Positions 27,692 through 34,991 of a stretch of 64,000 nt of DNA are shown piece by piece. The stretch's first letter is position 1. Every line of letters starts with the position of its first letter. The DNA is taken from positions 1 through 64,000 of the forward strand of contig NZ_AVQI01000068.1 of the NCBI RefSeq assembly GCF_000468115.1. The letters are read 5' to 3'. The notes beneath the pieces are model-generated. The model was given only the letters and a program-made list of their open reading frames with translations, did not search any database and was not told where the DNA came from. The DNA is from Treponema socranskii subsp. socranskii VPI DR56BR1116 = ATCC 35536. GTDB taxonomy: Bacteria > Spirochaetota > Spirochaetia > Treponematales > Treponemataceae. A program made the position numbers and the translations under genes.

Positions 27692-29125
27692 CTAAAGCTT
27701 TGCGTTCCGTTCGCTTCCGGCAGCCGACACGCGCGTTTGCCGAGCGGAGTACACTTCCGCGACGAGTTCGTCGTTTTCTTTTTTTGCGGTTCGAAAGGCT
27801 TCCACCCGCGCCCGCCCTATCTCTCCCCCCGCCTCTCCGTCATAGCGTATGGCGCTTCCGCTTTGTACCGCAGAGTCGATGTACGGCGAAGCGAAAGCCG
27901 AAACGACGTGCCAAACGCCGCCCGTTTTTTCAAGCACAAGGATACCCCGCTCGATTTTAAAATCGATAACGCGGCGGGCGGATTCTTCGATCCGCTTTGC
28001 AAAGGCGTCGTCTTCTTTCGCGCGCGAAACGAGAAGCGCATGCTCTCGTGCAAACTTTTTTTTTGAAATCATAATCACATCGACACCCGCTTCGATCGCC
28101 GAAAGGGCCGCGCGTTCGGGAGGATAGCCGTTTTCCGCAAGAGCCGCCATAAAGATATCGTCCGAAAACACAAGGCCTTTAAATCCGAGATCGCCGCGAA
28201 GTTTATCGCCTATCCAAACGTGCGAAAGGCATGCAGGGGTATGCGAATCGGCGAGGGAAATGCGCGCATGCGACATAAGCACGCCCGCGCTTCCGAGAGA
28301 GATAAGGCGGAAAAACGGATAGCGTACCGTTTTATTAAATTCACTTTCGGAGATATCGATTTCGGGCAAACCCGTATGCGGATCGGTATTCGTATTGCCG
28401 GGAAAATGCTTTATCACCGCAGCGACTCCGTTATTTTGCAGCGCGTTGAGCGCGGCGATGCCGTATGCGACGACGCTGTCCGCATCCCCGAAGCTTCGTT
28501 CTCCGATAAAGGCTTCGTTCGATTCGGTACGCACTTCGACGACGGGCGCGATATTGACGGTAAAGCCGAGAAGACGCATCTGTAGCGCCTGCAGCGAATA
28601 GAGGCGGTACGCATCCGAAATCGAAAAAAATTCCGAGACAACGCCGTTTGCAGGAAGCTTCCCCGAAACCGCTTTAAGCCGACACACGTCTCCGCCCTCC
28701 TGATCGAGGGCGAGATACGGCGGAATGCAGTCATGCAAAGCGCAGTACGAAAAAATCGAATCGGTAAAATTAATAATTTTTTCCGGAGTATCGGCGATAT
28801 TGTATGAAAAGAAAATATAGCCGCCCGGCATGAGTGCTTTACTGCGCGAAGAATCCGTCCATTCGACAGGAGTGAAGACGTCGTCTCCGACGAGGTTTTC
28901 CATAAAAAGCTGGGCAACCTGCTCTTCGATCGTAAGAGACTCGACATACGAAAAAACCGCTTCGCGCTTTGCCGTAAGGACAGCCGCGACATCTTCATGC
29001 ACGGTGCGCGCACCATCTCTCATCAATCCGTCGCGCCGCATCTGCCGCCGCTCGGACACGGAACAGGACACAAAGACAAAAGCTGTAATCAAAAAAAACG
29101 CGACGCCGTTCCGTACACTCCGCAT
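27692..29125 (-). CDS. Glycoside hydrolase family 3 lipoprotein (NagZ-like)
   Basis: Predicted beta-N-acetylhexosaminidase-type GH3 enzyme anchored as a lipoprotein. From the ATG at 29125 (477 residues): signal peptide with lipobox VFVSC, then the GH3 barrel with VIKHFPGNTNTDPHTGLPEID, the counterpart of the NagZ KHFPGHG...D.H motif, and GLVFSDDIFMAA with the nucleophile Asp. NagZ enzymes act on muropeptides in recycling; here the lipobox puts it in the periplasm or outer membrane. An in-frame start at 29161 would add 12 residues that are not signal-like. The ATG lies in the loop of a short inverted repeat, ACTCCG/CGGAGT, and no ribosome site is evident. Confidence 0.88.
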   Translation of the reverse strand: MRSVRNGVAFFLITAFVFVSCSVSERRQMRRDGLMRDGARTVHEDVAAVLTAKREAVFSYVESLTIEEQVAQLFMENLVGDDVFTPVEWTDSSRSKALMPGGYIFFSYNIADTPEKIINFTDSIFSYCALHDCIPPYLALDQEGGDVCRLKAVSGKLPANGVVSEFFSISDAYRLYSLQALQMRLLGFTVNIAPVVEVRTESNEAFIGERSFGDADSVVAYGIAALNALQNNGVAAVIKHFPGNTNTDPHTGLPEIDISESEFNKTVRYPFFRLISLGSAGVLMSHARISLADSHTPACLSHVWIGDKLRGDLGFKGLVFSDDIFMAALAENGYPPERAALSAIEAGVDVIMISKKKFAREHALLVSRAKEDDAFAKRIEESARRVIDFKIERGILVLEKTGGVWHVVSAFASPYIDSAVQSGSAIRYDGEAGGEIGRARVEAFRTAKKENDELVAEVYSARQTRVSAAGSERNAKL

Positions 29126-29162
29126 ACTACGGAGTATATGCCATTTCGAGGGATACCTCAAG

Positions 29163-29424
29163 AGCGAGCAAATCCGAGCAATGCACAGGATTTGCGAGCG
29201 TCTCCTATAAAAGAAAAACGCGCTGAGCGTTTTTCGCCTCCAGACTTAAAAGAGCAAATCCGAGCAGTGCGCAGGATTTGCGAGCGTCTCTAAAAAAAGA
29301 AAAACGCGCTGAGCGGTTTTCGCCCCCAGACTTAAAAGAGCAAATCCGAGCAGTACACAGGATTTGCGAGCGTCTCTAAAAAAAGAAAAACGCGCTGGGC
29401 GTTTTTCGCCTTCAGACTTAAAAG
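29163..29424. repeat. Three tandem 86-bp repeats
   Basis: Units begin near 29163, 29249 and 29335 with an exact period of 86 bp (CAAATCC at 29169, 29255 and 29341). Each holds two hairpins: CAAATCC...GGATTTG, and GAAAAACGC-GCTGA-GCGTTTTTC followed by CAGACTTAAAAGAG. Copies differ by only a few bases, mostly compensated or in loops. Units abut without spacers, so this is not CRISPR. Confidence 0.9.
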
Positions 29425-29550
29425 AGCGATTTCGTGTTGTCGATTATCGGTACATTTATTCGATGTACTGAAAACGCGTTAGGGATTGGAGCACCGCCGG
29501 AGGCGTACCGCGCGCGGTATGAAGCGATAGCGGAAGTGCGAAAAGCCCGA

Positions 29551-29586
29551 CCGCCCTCTCCGGCTGCCATCAGTAGGAGAGGGCGG
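29551..29586. repeat. 11-bp-stem palindrome in the gene-poor stretch
   Basis: CCGCCCTCTCC (29551-29561) and GGAGAGGGCGG (29576-29586) pair perfectly around a 14-base loop. A 14-bp perfect palindrome, TACCGCGCGCGGTA, lies just upstream near 29507. The stretch 29425-29635 otherwise shows no gene. Confidence 0.75.
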
Positions 29587-29635
29587 GAACGCCCTGATAA
29601 AAATCTCAGATTCAGAACTTTCCGTTTTGATTTTG

Positions 29636-29833
29636 TCATGTCGATTTTTCGGCGATCGTCTCCATCACATCCCAGTGTTCGGCGATTTTGCCGTCGGAGT
29701 CAAAGCGGCACATATCGAACGTAACCTGCCCGCCCGTGCCGTAAGCTAAGTTGTGCTGAATATAGCCGTTCGCCAAAAGTGAGTGAGCCTTTTTCGTATC
29801 ACTCGTTGCAAATGTTCCGATAAGAAACACCAA
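29636..29833 (-). pseudogene. Decayed NTF2/SnoaL-like protein gene
   Basis: A 65-codon open frame whose product resembles the two ends of SnoaL-like (NTF2-fold) proteins joined together: AHSLLANGYIQHNLAYGTG matches the N-terminal YIQHN part, and FDMCRFDSDGKIAEHWDV matches the C-terminal strand-pair signature. The central 50-60 residues of the fold are missing, so it looks like an internal deletion. It lies in a repeat-rich, gene-poor stretch. It could still be expressed as a small protein, but I think a remnant is more likely. Confidence 0.65.
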
Positions 29834-29939
29834 TAAATTTTCTGTGGCACGATTTGAAAATCTGTGTTATAGTAATATTAGCAGAGGCTATCTTTTTGAC
29901 TGCGTGTCAAACGCGTCTTTAAACCATGCAGGAGGTGTT

Positions 29940-30170
29940 ATGTCGCTGAGCGAAACGCGGGAAGGATTTTCCGGAACGATAACCGATATCGCAGGAGATG
30001 CGCATTTTATCGGAAGGGTTACGTCGATGGGGCTTACGGTCGGCTGTCCGCTTACCGTCGTGAGGCACGAAAAAAAACAGCCCATACTCGTCGAAGCGCG
30101 CGACACTCTGATTGCGATCAGCTGCGGCGATCTCGATAAAATTTTCGTAGAAGCGGAGAACCGATTATGA
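29940..30170 (+). CDS. feoA: Ferrous iron transport protein FeoA
   Basis: Small cytoplasmic SH3-like partner of FeoB. The 76-residue protein has the FeoA pattern: GFSGTITDIAGDAHFIGRVTSMGLTVGCPLTV followed by VEARDTLIAISCGDLDKIFVE (read here as separate segments of the domain). The ATG at 29940 follows AGGAGGTG. Its stop overlaps the feoB start (ATGA). A minus 10-like TATAGT at 29868-29873 may be the promoter; a short palindrome GATTT-GA-AAATC lies in the spacer and could be an iron-regulator site, which is speculative. Confidence 0.92.
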   Translation: MSLSETREGFSGTITDIAGDAHFIGRVTSMGLTVGCPLTVVRHEKKQPILVEARDTLIAISCGDLDKIFVEAENRL

Positions 30171-32017
30171 CAAAGACAATCGCATTGCTCGGACAACCGA
30201 ACTCGGGAAAATCCACGCTGTATAACGGGCTTACGGGCTCGCACCAGCACGTCGGCAACTGGCCCGGAAAAACGGTAGAACAAAAAGAAGGCTATTTCAC
30301 TATCGACGGAGAGCGATACATCGTCGCCGATCTTCCGGGAAGCTATTCCCTTTCGGCGGGTTCACAGGAAGAGGAGATCACACGAGACTACATCGCATCC
30401 GGCAAAGCCGACATCGTCTGCATACTCGCCGACGCCTCTCAGCTCAGGCGAAATCTCTACATGCTCGCCGACTTCGCACCGATGCGCGTGCCGGCCGTTT
30501 TAATTCTCAATATGATGGATGTCGCAAAACTGCAGGGAAAATCGATCGATACGGAGAGTCTTTCAAAACGGCTCGGCATCACCGTCGTTCCCTTTGTCGC
30601 CGCCGACAGAAAAAAATATCCCGAACTGAAAGGTATCCTCCGAAACGAATTTAATAATCCGAAAAAAATCGATACGGAAAAACTCGACGCCCTGTGCAGC
30701 GGTGCAAAAAGCGAAATGGAACTTGCGAACGTCCGCTTTCAATGGATCGAAGCGCTGCTCGACGGCGTCGTTTCGGGCGAAAAAAAGCGCGCAACGCTTT
30801 CAAAAGCCGACCGCATCTTTACGAGCCGCCGCTGGGGAAAGCCGTTTTCCGTCGCTATCATGCTGCTTGCTTTCGTCGCGTCGATGATTATCGCCATGCC
30901 GCTCATGGGACTCGGATCGTTTATTCCTCGTCTCGCATCTCCCCTTCTCCATCGCCTCATGCAGGCCGGACACGCAGCTCCTTTTTTGGAATCGCTCGCT
31001 GCCGATTTGATCCCGAACGTCGTGTACTTTGCCGCCGCGATGGCGGGCTTTGTCGTCGGCGTAACGTTTACGTTTACGGCGCTCGAAGAAACCGGATTTT
31101 TGGCGCGCATTTCCTACGCTTTCGACGGAACGATGACGAAGCTCGGGCTGCAGGGAAAAAGCATCTGCCCCATGCTGATGGGTTTGGGCTGCACGATCGG
31201 AGGAGCCGCAGGCGCGCGCGTCATCGACAATTGGGGACAGCGCATACTGACGATTATGCTTACGTGGGCGGTACCCTGCGCCGCCATCGCGACCGTCATG
31301 CCGACGCTTGCGACGATTTTTTTCGGCGCGTACGGCATCCTCGTCATGCTCGGCATCTATACGTATATGTTTTTTATGATATTCATCACGGCAAAGATTT
31401 TCGGCAACAAGCTTTCGCCCGCCGCAGAGCGTACCGGCATGCTCATGGAACTTCCGCCGTATCATCGGCCCAGGTGGGCAAACGTACTTTATACGTCGTT
31501 TGCAAAATCGTGGGATATCTTTAAGCGTGCGCTCCGCGTCATATTTTTGATTTCGGTAATTTTTTGGGCGCTGTCGTTTTCATCGACGGGGCGCGCGGAA
31601 AACAGCATCATCTATCGATTCGGCACGTACATCGAACCGGTTACGCGCTTTTTCGGATTGGGCTGGCAGACTTTTATCGCCTTTCTCGCGTCCGCCGTTT
31701 CAAAAGAAGCGGTGCTCGGAGTATTGAATTCGCTCTATGTCGGAACGGGCGATGTTATGACGGCGACTTTTTTGTCGAAAACCGCAGGCGCTTCGAGCGG
31801 AAACCTCGCATCCGTTTTGCCCGAGGCGATTTCAAAAGCGGAAGCGCTCGCGTTTATGTTCGCCGTTTCGTTCAACGTGCCCTGCCTCATGGCCGTTACG
31901 GCGACATATCGCGAAACGCATTCGCTCAAATGGACGGTATCGATCGCATTCTATTATATCGCAAGCGCGCTCGTCCTGTCGTTCATCGTGTATCACATCG
32001 CGGCTCTGGTGATGTAA
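30167..32017 (+). CDS. feoB: Ferrous iron transporter FeoB
   Basis: Inner-membrane Fe(II) transporter with a cytoplasmic G domain. Residues 1-170 carry G1 GQPNSGKST, the G3 DLPGSYSLS, and NMMD as G4; the rest is a polytopic membrane domain with two Gate-type segments (GLGCTIGGAAGARVI and the later half KEAVLGVLNSLY). At 616 residues it belongs to the shorter FeoB group. ATGA overlap with feoA implies translational coupling. No feoC is seen. It converges with the DNA methyltransferase gene, with an 11-bp inverted repeat between them. Confidence 0.96.
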   Translation: MTKTIALLGQPNSGKSTLYNGLTGSHQHVGNWPGKTVEQKEGYFTIDGERYIVADLPGSYSLSAGSQEEEITRDYIASGKADIVCILADASQLRRNLYMLADFAPMRVPAVLILNMMDVAKLQGKSIDTESLSKRLGITVVPFVAADRKKYPELKGILRNEFNNPKKIDTEKLDALCSGAKSEMELANVRFQWIEALLDGVVSGEKKRATLSKADRIFTSRRWGKPFSVAIMLLAFVASMIIAMPLMGLGSFIPRLASPLLHRLMQAGHAAPFLESLAADLIPNVVYFAAAMAGFVVGVTFTFTALEETGFLARISYAFDGTMTKLGLQGKSICPMLMGLGCTIGGAAGARVIDNWGQRILTIMLTWAVPCAAIATVMPTLATIFFGAYGILVMLGIYTYMFFMIFITAKIFGNKLSPAAERTGMLMELPPYHRPRWANVLYTSFAKSWDIFKRALRVIFLISVIFWALSFSSTGRAENSIIYRFGTYIEPVTRFFGLGWQTFIAFLASAVSKEAVLGVLNSLYVGTGDVMTATFLSKTAGASSGNLASVLPEAISKAEALAFMFAVSFNVPCLMAVTATYRETHSLKWTVSIAFYYIASALVLSFIVYHIAALVM

Positions 32018-32021
32018 TAAT

Positions 32022-32076
32022 TGATAATGGGCAATCAGACCGAATGCACGGCAATTACAAGTTTAGCCCATTATCA
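32022..32076. repeat. Inverted repeat between converging feoB and methyltransferase genes
   Basis: TGATAATGGGC (32022-32032) and GCCCATTATCA (32066-32076) are perfect 11-base complements around 33 bases. Position between two 3' ends suggests a bidirectional transcript-end structure, though there is no strong T run. Confidence 0.65.
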
Positions 32077-32077
32077 C

Positions 32078-33364
32078 TTACGCATTAAAAAGCCTGTAGT
32101 ATTCGAGTTTTCCGCCCAAAGCGGCAACGCGGTTGCCGCGTCCGTCGGTATATCCGCACATGATGCGCCGTATGCGCTCGTAGGCGATATCGGCGATCGT
32201 ATCGAATTCGGCGCAGGCGGCTTTTTCCGCCGATTGAACGGCGATGCAGCGAAAAGAGACGCCGTGTTTTTTGTTAAGGCGCAGCACCGCCTCAAGCGTC
32301 GTACCGCTCCCTGCAAAAAAATCGAGGACGACCGCATCGCGCGGAAGGCTCATCATTTCAAGCAGGTATTCGATGAGGTTTACGGGTTTCGGATTGACGA
32401 AAGCATTTTTGACGCCGAGGAGATCGTCGAGATAACGTTGCGCGTCCCGCGTCGAGTCGGCGCACGCGATGATATTTTTCGGAATAACGCGGCTTTTTTC
32501 TCCGTTGAAAATCTTTTTGCGCGGCACGCCGTTTCCGCCTCTTCCCCAGTAGATGCGGCCGTCGCGGATCAGACTTTCCATTTCGTCTTTACCGCACAGC
32601 CATTGGCGCGTCCAGGTTTTGCCAGAAGGAGACGTAATGGAAAAATAATTGACGTGCTTCGGATTCGATCGCGGCTCGGTAAACGAAATGCTGCCCGAAA
32701 ACCACGGACCGCGAAGGTCGCCGTCCGCGTTGGAATGCGCCCAATCCGCCGTTTCCGAGGCTTCGAACGGAGGAAGGAAACGCTTGCATTTTGCAAAGCA
32801 GAGCGTGTGCTGCGTTACCGTGCGCGACCACGAATCTTTTTTCCCTTTTCCGTGGACATACATAAAATCGTTTACGTAATTTTCTTCGCCGAAAACCGCA
32901 TCGCCGAGCAGGCGCAAGCGCGCGTATTCTTCATCGCCTATCGAAATAAAAATGCAGCCGCGCTCGCACAAAAGTTCCCTCGCAAGTTCGAGACGGCGGG
33001 ACATAAACGAAAGCCACGCGGAATGGCGGGCGGAATCGTTTTTGGAAATGAGCGAGCCGTCGGGAAGGCGGCGTAAAAAGCGGCTGTCATTGTAAGTAAT
33101 ATCGGAACCCGTGTTGTACGGCGGATCGATGTATATCGCGTCGATTGCATTGCGCCGAGATTTGCATAAACATTTCAACACGGGATAGTTATCGCCTTCG
33201 ATAAAGATGTGTGCGCTTTGCGACGACGAAGCTGCGCCTTTATCGGCATTTTCGGAAATCGCTTTTTCAAACACGGGCACGAGCGAATAGAGATCCGCAT
33301 CCGTGCCGTCCGCGCGTTCGGGGACGTCGATCCATAAAAGACCGCATCGCTGATCCATAGGCAT
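32078..33364 (-). CDS. DNA adenine methyltransferase, beta class (type III Mod-like), orphan
   Basis: Predicted N6-adenine (or N4-cytosine) DNA methyltransferase. Motif IV IYIDPPYNTGSD lies near residue 85 and the SAM-binding motif I VVLDFFAGSGTTLEA near 355, the order of the beta class; the roughly 200 residues between hold the target-recognition region. Sequence around both motifs is most like type III Mod subunits, but the 428-residue protein is shorter and no Res helicase or other nuclease gene is next to it. The start must lie past the tRNA-Thr 3' end (33374); I use the ATG at 33364, with an in-frame ATG at 33358. No ribosome site fits in the 9-base gap, so the mRNA may emerge from processing of a tRNA precursor. 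Confidence 0.87.
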   Translation of the reverse strand: MPMDQRCGLLWIDVPERADGTDADLYSLVPVFEKAISENADKGAASSSQSAHIFIEGDNYPVLKCLCKSRRNAIDAIYIDPPYNTGSDITYNDSRFLRRLPDGSLISKNDSARHSAWLSFMSRRLELARELLCERGCIFISIGDEEYARLRLLGDAVFGEENYVNDFMYVHGKGKKDSWSRTVTQHTLCFAKCKRFLPPFEASETADWAHSNADGDLRGPWFSGSISFTEPRSNPKHVNYFSITSPSGKTWTRQWLCGKDEMESLIRDGRIYWGRGGNGVPRKKIFNGEKSRVIPKNIIACADSTRDAQRYLDDLLGVKNAFVNPKPVNLIEYLLEMMSLPRDAVVLDFFAGSGTTLEAVLRLNKKHGVSFRCIAVQSAEKAACAEFDTIADIAYERIRRIMCGYTDGRGNRVAALGGKLEYYRLFNA

Positions 33365-33373
33365 AAAGAAAAA

Positions 33374-33446
33374 AGCCAACTACCGGACTTGAACCGATCA
33401 CCGCCGCATTACGAATGCGATGCTCTACCGGATGAGCTAAGTTGGC
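33374..33446 (-). tRNA. tRNA-Thr (anticodon CGT)
   Basis: The minus strand folds as a 73-base tRNA: acceptor GCCAACT/AGTTGGC with discriminator T, D-arm GCTC...GAGC, anticodon arm around loop TTCGTAA giving CGT, and T-loop TTCAAGT. CCA is not encoded. A promoter lies just upstream (33459-33487). Confidence 0.95.
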
Positions 33447-33458
33447 AAATACGTGCGA

Positions 33459-33487
33459 ACTATAGCATAATTACCGAATTATGGCAA
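33459..33487 (-). promoter_or_regulatory. Promoter of tRNA-Thr (and perhaps the DNA methyltransferase)
   Basis: Minus-strand TTGCCA (33487-33482), 17 bases, TATAGT (33464-33459), 12 bases before the tRNA 5' end. Confidence 0.7.
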
Positions 33488-33535
33488 TATGCTGTGCGGC
33501 GCTTACGGCGGCACAGGCCCCGTATTTTCCGCCCG

Positions 33536-33565
33536 TTGATTCCGGCATTTCGAATATGTTATAGT
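33536..33565 (+). promoter_or_regulatory. Promoter of lysA
   Basis: TTGATT (33536-33541), 18 bases, TATAGT (33560-33565). The lysA ATG follows 29 bases later with an AGGTGAT ribosome site. Confidence 0.65.
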
Positions 33566-33594
33566 AAATCGATTTAGGATGACATAGGTGATAT

Positions 33595-34863
33595 ATGAGT
33601 TCCGATTTTCCGCTCAAGCACGATGAGCTTTTAAAATTAATAAAAAGATTTCCGACGCCCTTCTACCTTTACGATGAAAGGGCGATCCGCGAAAACATGC
33701 GCCGCTTTACCGAGGCCTTTTCCGTCTTTCCGAAGTTCCGCGAACACTTCGCCGTAAAAGCGATGCCGAATCCCTATATGCTTAAGATCCTCGCGGAAGA
33801 AGGATGCGGCGCCGACTGTTCGAGCTTACCCGAACTCATGCTCTCCGATTTGGCGGGCATCGAAGGGGAGAGCGTCATATTTACGTCGAACGAAACGCCC
33901 GCTCCCGAATTTCAATACGCGTACGAACACGGAAACCTCATCAATTTGGACGACATCACGCACATCGATTTTTTAAAAAATGCGCTCGGCGGCAAATTAC
34001 CGAAGCTGCTCTGTTTCCGCTACAATCCCGGCCCGCTCAAGCAAGGCGGCAACGCGATTATCGGAAAACCCGAAGAAGCGAAATACGGCCTGACGCGCGA
34101 ACAGCTTTTCGAAGCCTATGCGCGCTGCAAAAAAGAAGGCGTCGAACGATTCGGACTCCATACGATGGTCGCTTCGAACGAACTCAATCCCGATTTTTTT
34201 ATCGACACGGCGGATATCCTCTTCGATCTCTGTGTCGAAATAAAACAGAGGCTCGGCATAAAAATCGAATTCGTCGATTTGGGCGGCGGCGTCGGCATTC
34301 CGTACAGGCCGGAGCAAAAAGCGGTCGATCTCGGTTATGTAGCGCACGGCATCAAAAAAATCTACGACGAAAAAATTATTAAAAACGACCTCGATCCCAT
34401 GGGTATCTATTGGGAATGCGGCAGACCCGTCACCGGCCCCTACGGCTGGCTTATTGCGACGGCGATTCACGAAAAACACATCTACCGCGATTATATCGGA
34501 GTCGACGCGTGCATGGCCGACTTAATGCGGCCCGGTATGTACGGCGCTTATCACGAAGTGACCGTCAGCGGAAAAGAAAGCGCGGTAAAAGACCGGGTAT
34601 ACGACGTCGTCGGATCTCTGTGCGAAAACTGCGATAAATTCGCCGTCCGGCGAAGTCTGCCGAAAATCGATATCGGCGATATTTTAATAATTCACGATGC
34701 GGGCGCGCACGGAAGGGCGATGGGATTCAATTACAACGGAAAGCTCAGAGCGGGCGAAGTGCTCATGAGAAGCGACGGTTCGTTTAAAGAAATCAGGCGG
34801 CGCGAAACGATTGCCGACTATTTTGCGACGCTCGATTTGAACGGCGTAAAAGATTTCAGATAG
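33595..34863 (+). CDS. lysA: Diaminopimelate decarboxylase family protein
   Basis: PLP-dependent fold III decarboxylase, most likely meso-diaminopimelate to L-lysine. The 422-residue protein shows the family's FYLYDERAIRENMRRF start, the PLP lysine in HFAVKAMPNPYML (near residue 60), the VDLGGGVGIPY glycine loop, and the C-terminal substrate residues CENCDKFA and IHDAGAHGRAMGFNYNGKLR. Related fold III decarboxylases act on ornithine or carboxynorspermidine; the ECG(R)PV-type and GAYG-like segments here favour LysA but do not prove it. It has its own promoter and is not in a visible lysine operon. Confidence 0.88.
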   Translation: MSSDFPLKHDELLKLIKRFPTPFYLYDERAIRENMRRFTEAFSVFPKFREHFAVKAMPNPYMLKILAEEGCGADCSSLPELMLSDLAGIEGESVIFTSNETPAPEFQYAYEHGNLINLDDITHIDFLKNALGGKLPKLLCFRYNPGPLKQGGNAIIGKPEEAKYGLTREQLFEAYARCKKEGVERFGLHTMVASNELNPDFFIDTADILFDLCVEIKQRLGIKIEFVDLGGGVGIPYRPEQKAVDLGYVAHGIKKIYDEKIIKNDLDPMGIYWECGRPVTGPYGWLIATAIHEKHIYRDYIGVDACMADLMRPGMYGAYHEVTVSGKESAVKDRVYDVVGSLCENCDKFAVRRSLPKIDIGDILIIHDAGAHGRAMGFNYNGKLRAGEVLMRSDGSFKEIRRRETIADYFATLDLNGVKDFR

Positions 34864-34924
34864 CAAAAGATTTTACACAGCGCGGACGAAAATTAATAAT
34901 CGACGTACCCGAAATATCCGTAAC

Positions 34925-34990
34925 TCAAGGCAAGCACTCGTCTTCCGGCAAGTACCGCCGAAACTTATTGCGGATATTCGAACGAGATGC
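34925..34990 (-). pseudogene. C-terminal remnant of an NlpC/P60-like lipoprotein gene
   Basis: Read on the minus strand, the 66 bases directly after the SLBB gene stop encode a tail ending FRRYLPEDECLP and a stop. The intact NlpC/P60-like lipoprotein at 37676-38563 ends FRRYLPEEDTLFP; the DNA of that stretch agrees at about 22 of 24 positions. Nothing further upstream matches, because the SLBB gene begins immediately. This looks like the end of a second copy cut off by a rearrangement. Confidence 0.55.
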
Positions 34991-34991
34991 G

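Noticed and set aside
29163-29424. CRISPR-like tandem repeats
   Set aside because: Units are 86 bp, directly abutting, with no unique spacers and no cas genes in the window.
29843-29862. A sigma54-type element (TGGCAC) before feoA
   Set aside because: The TTGCA-type minus 12 element is not at the required spacing; a sigma70 minus 10 fits better.
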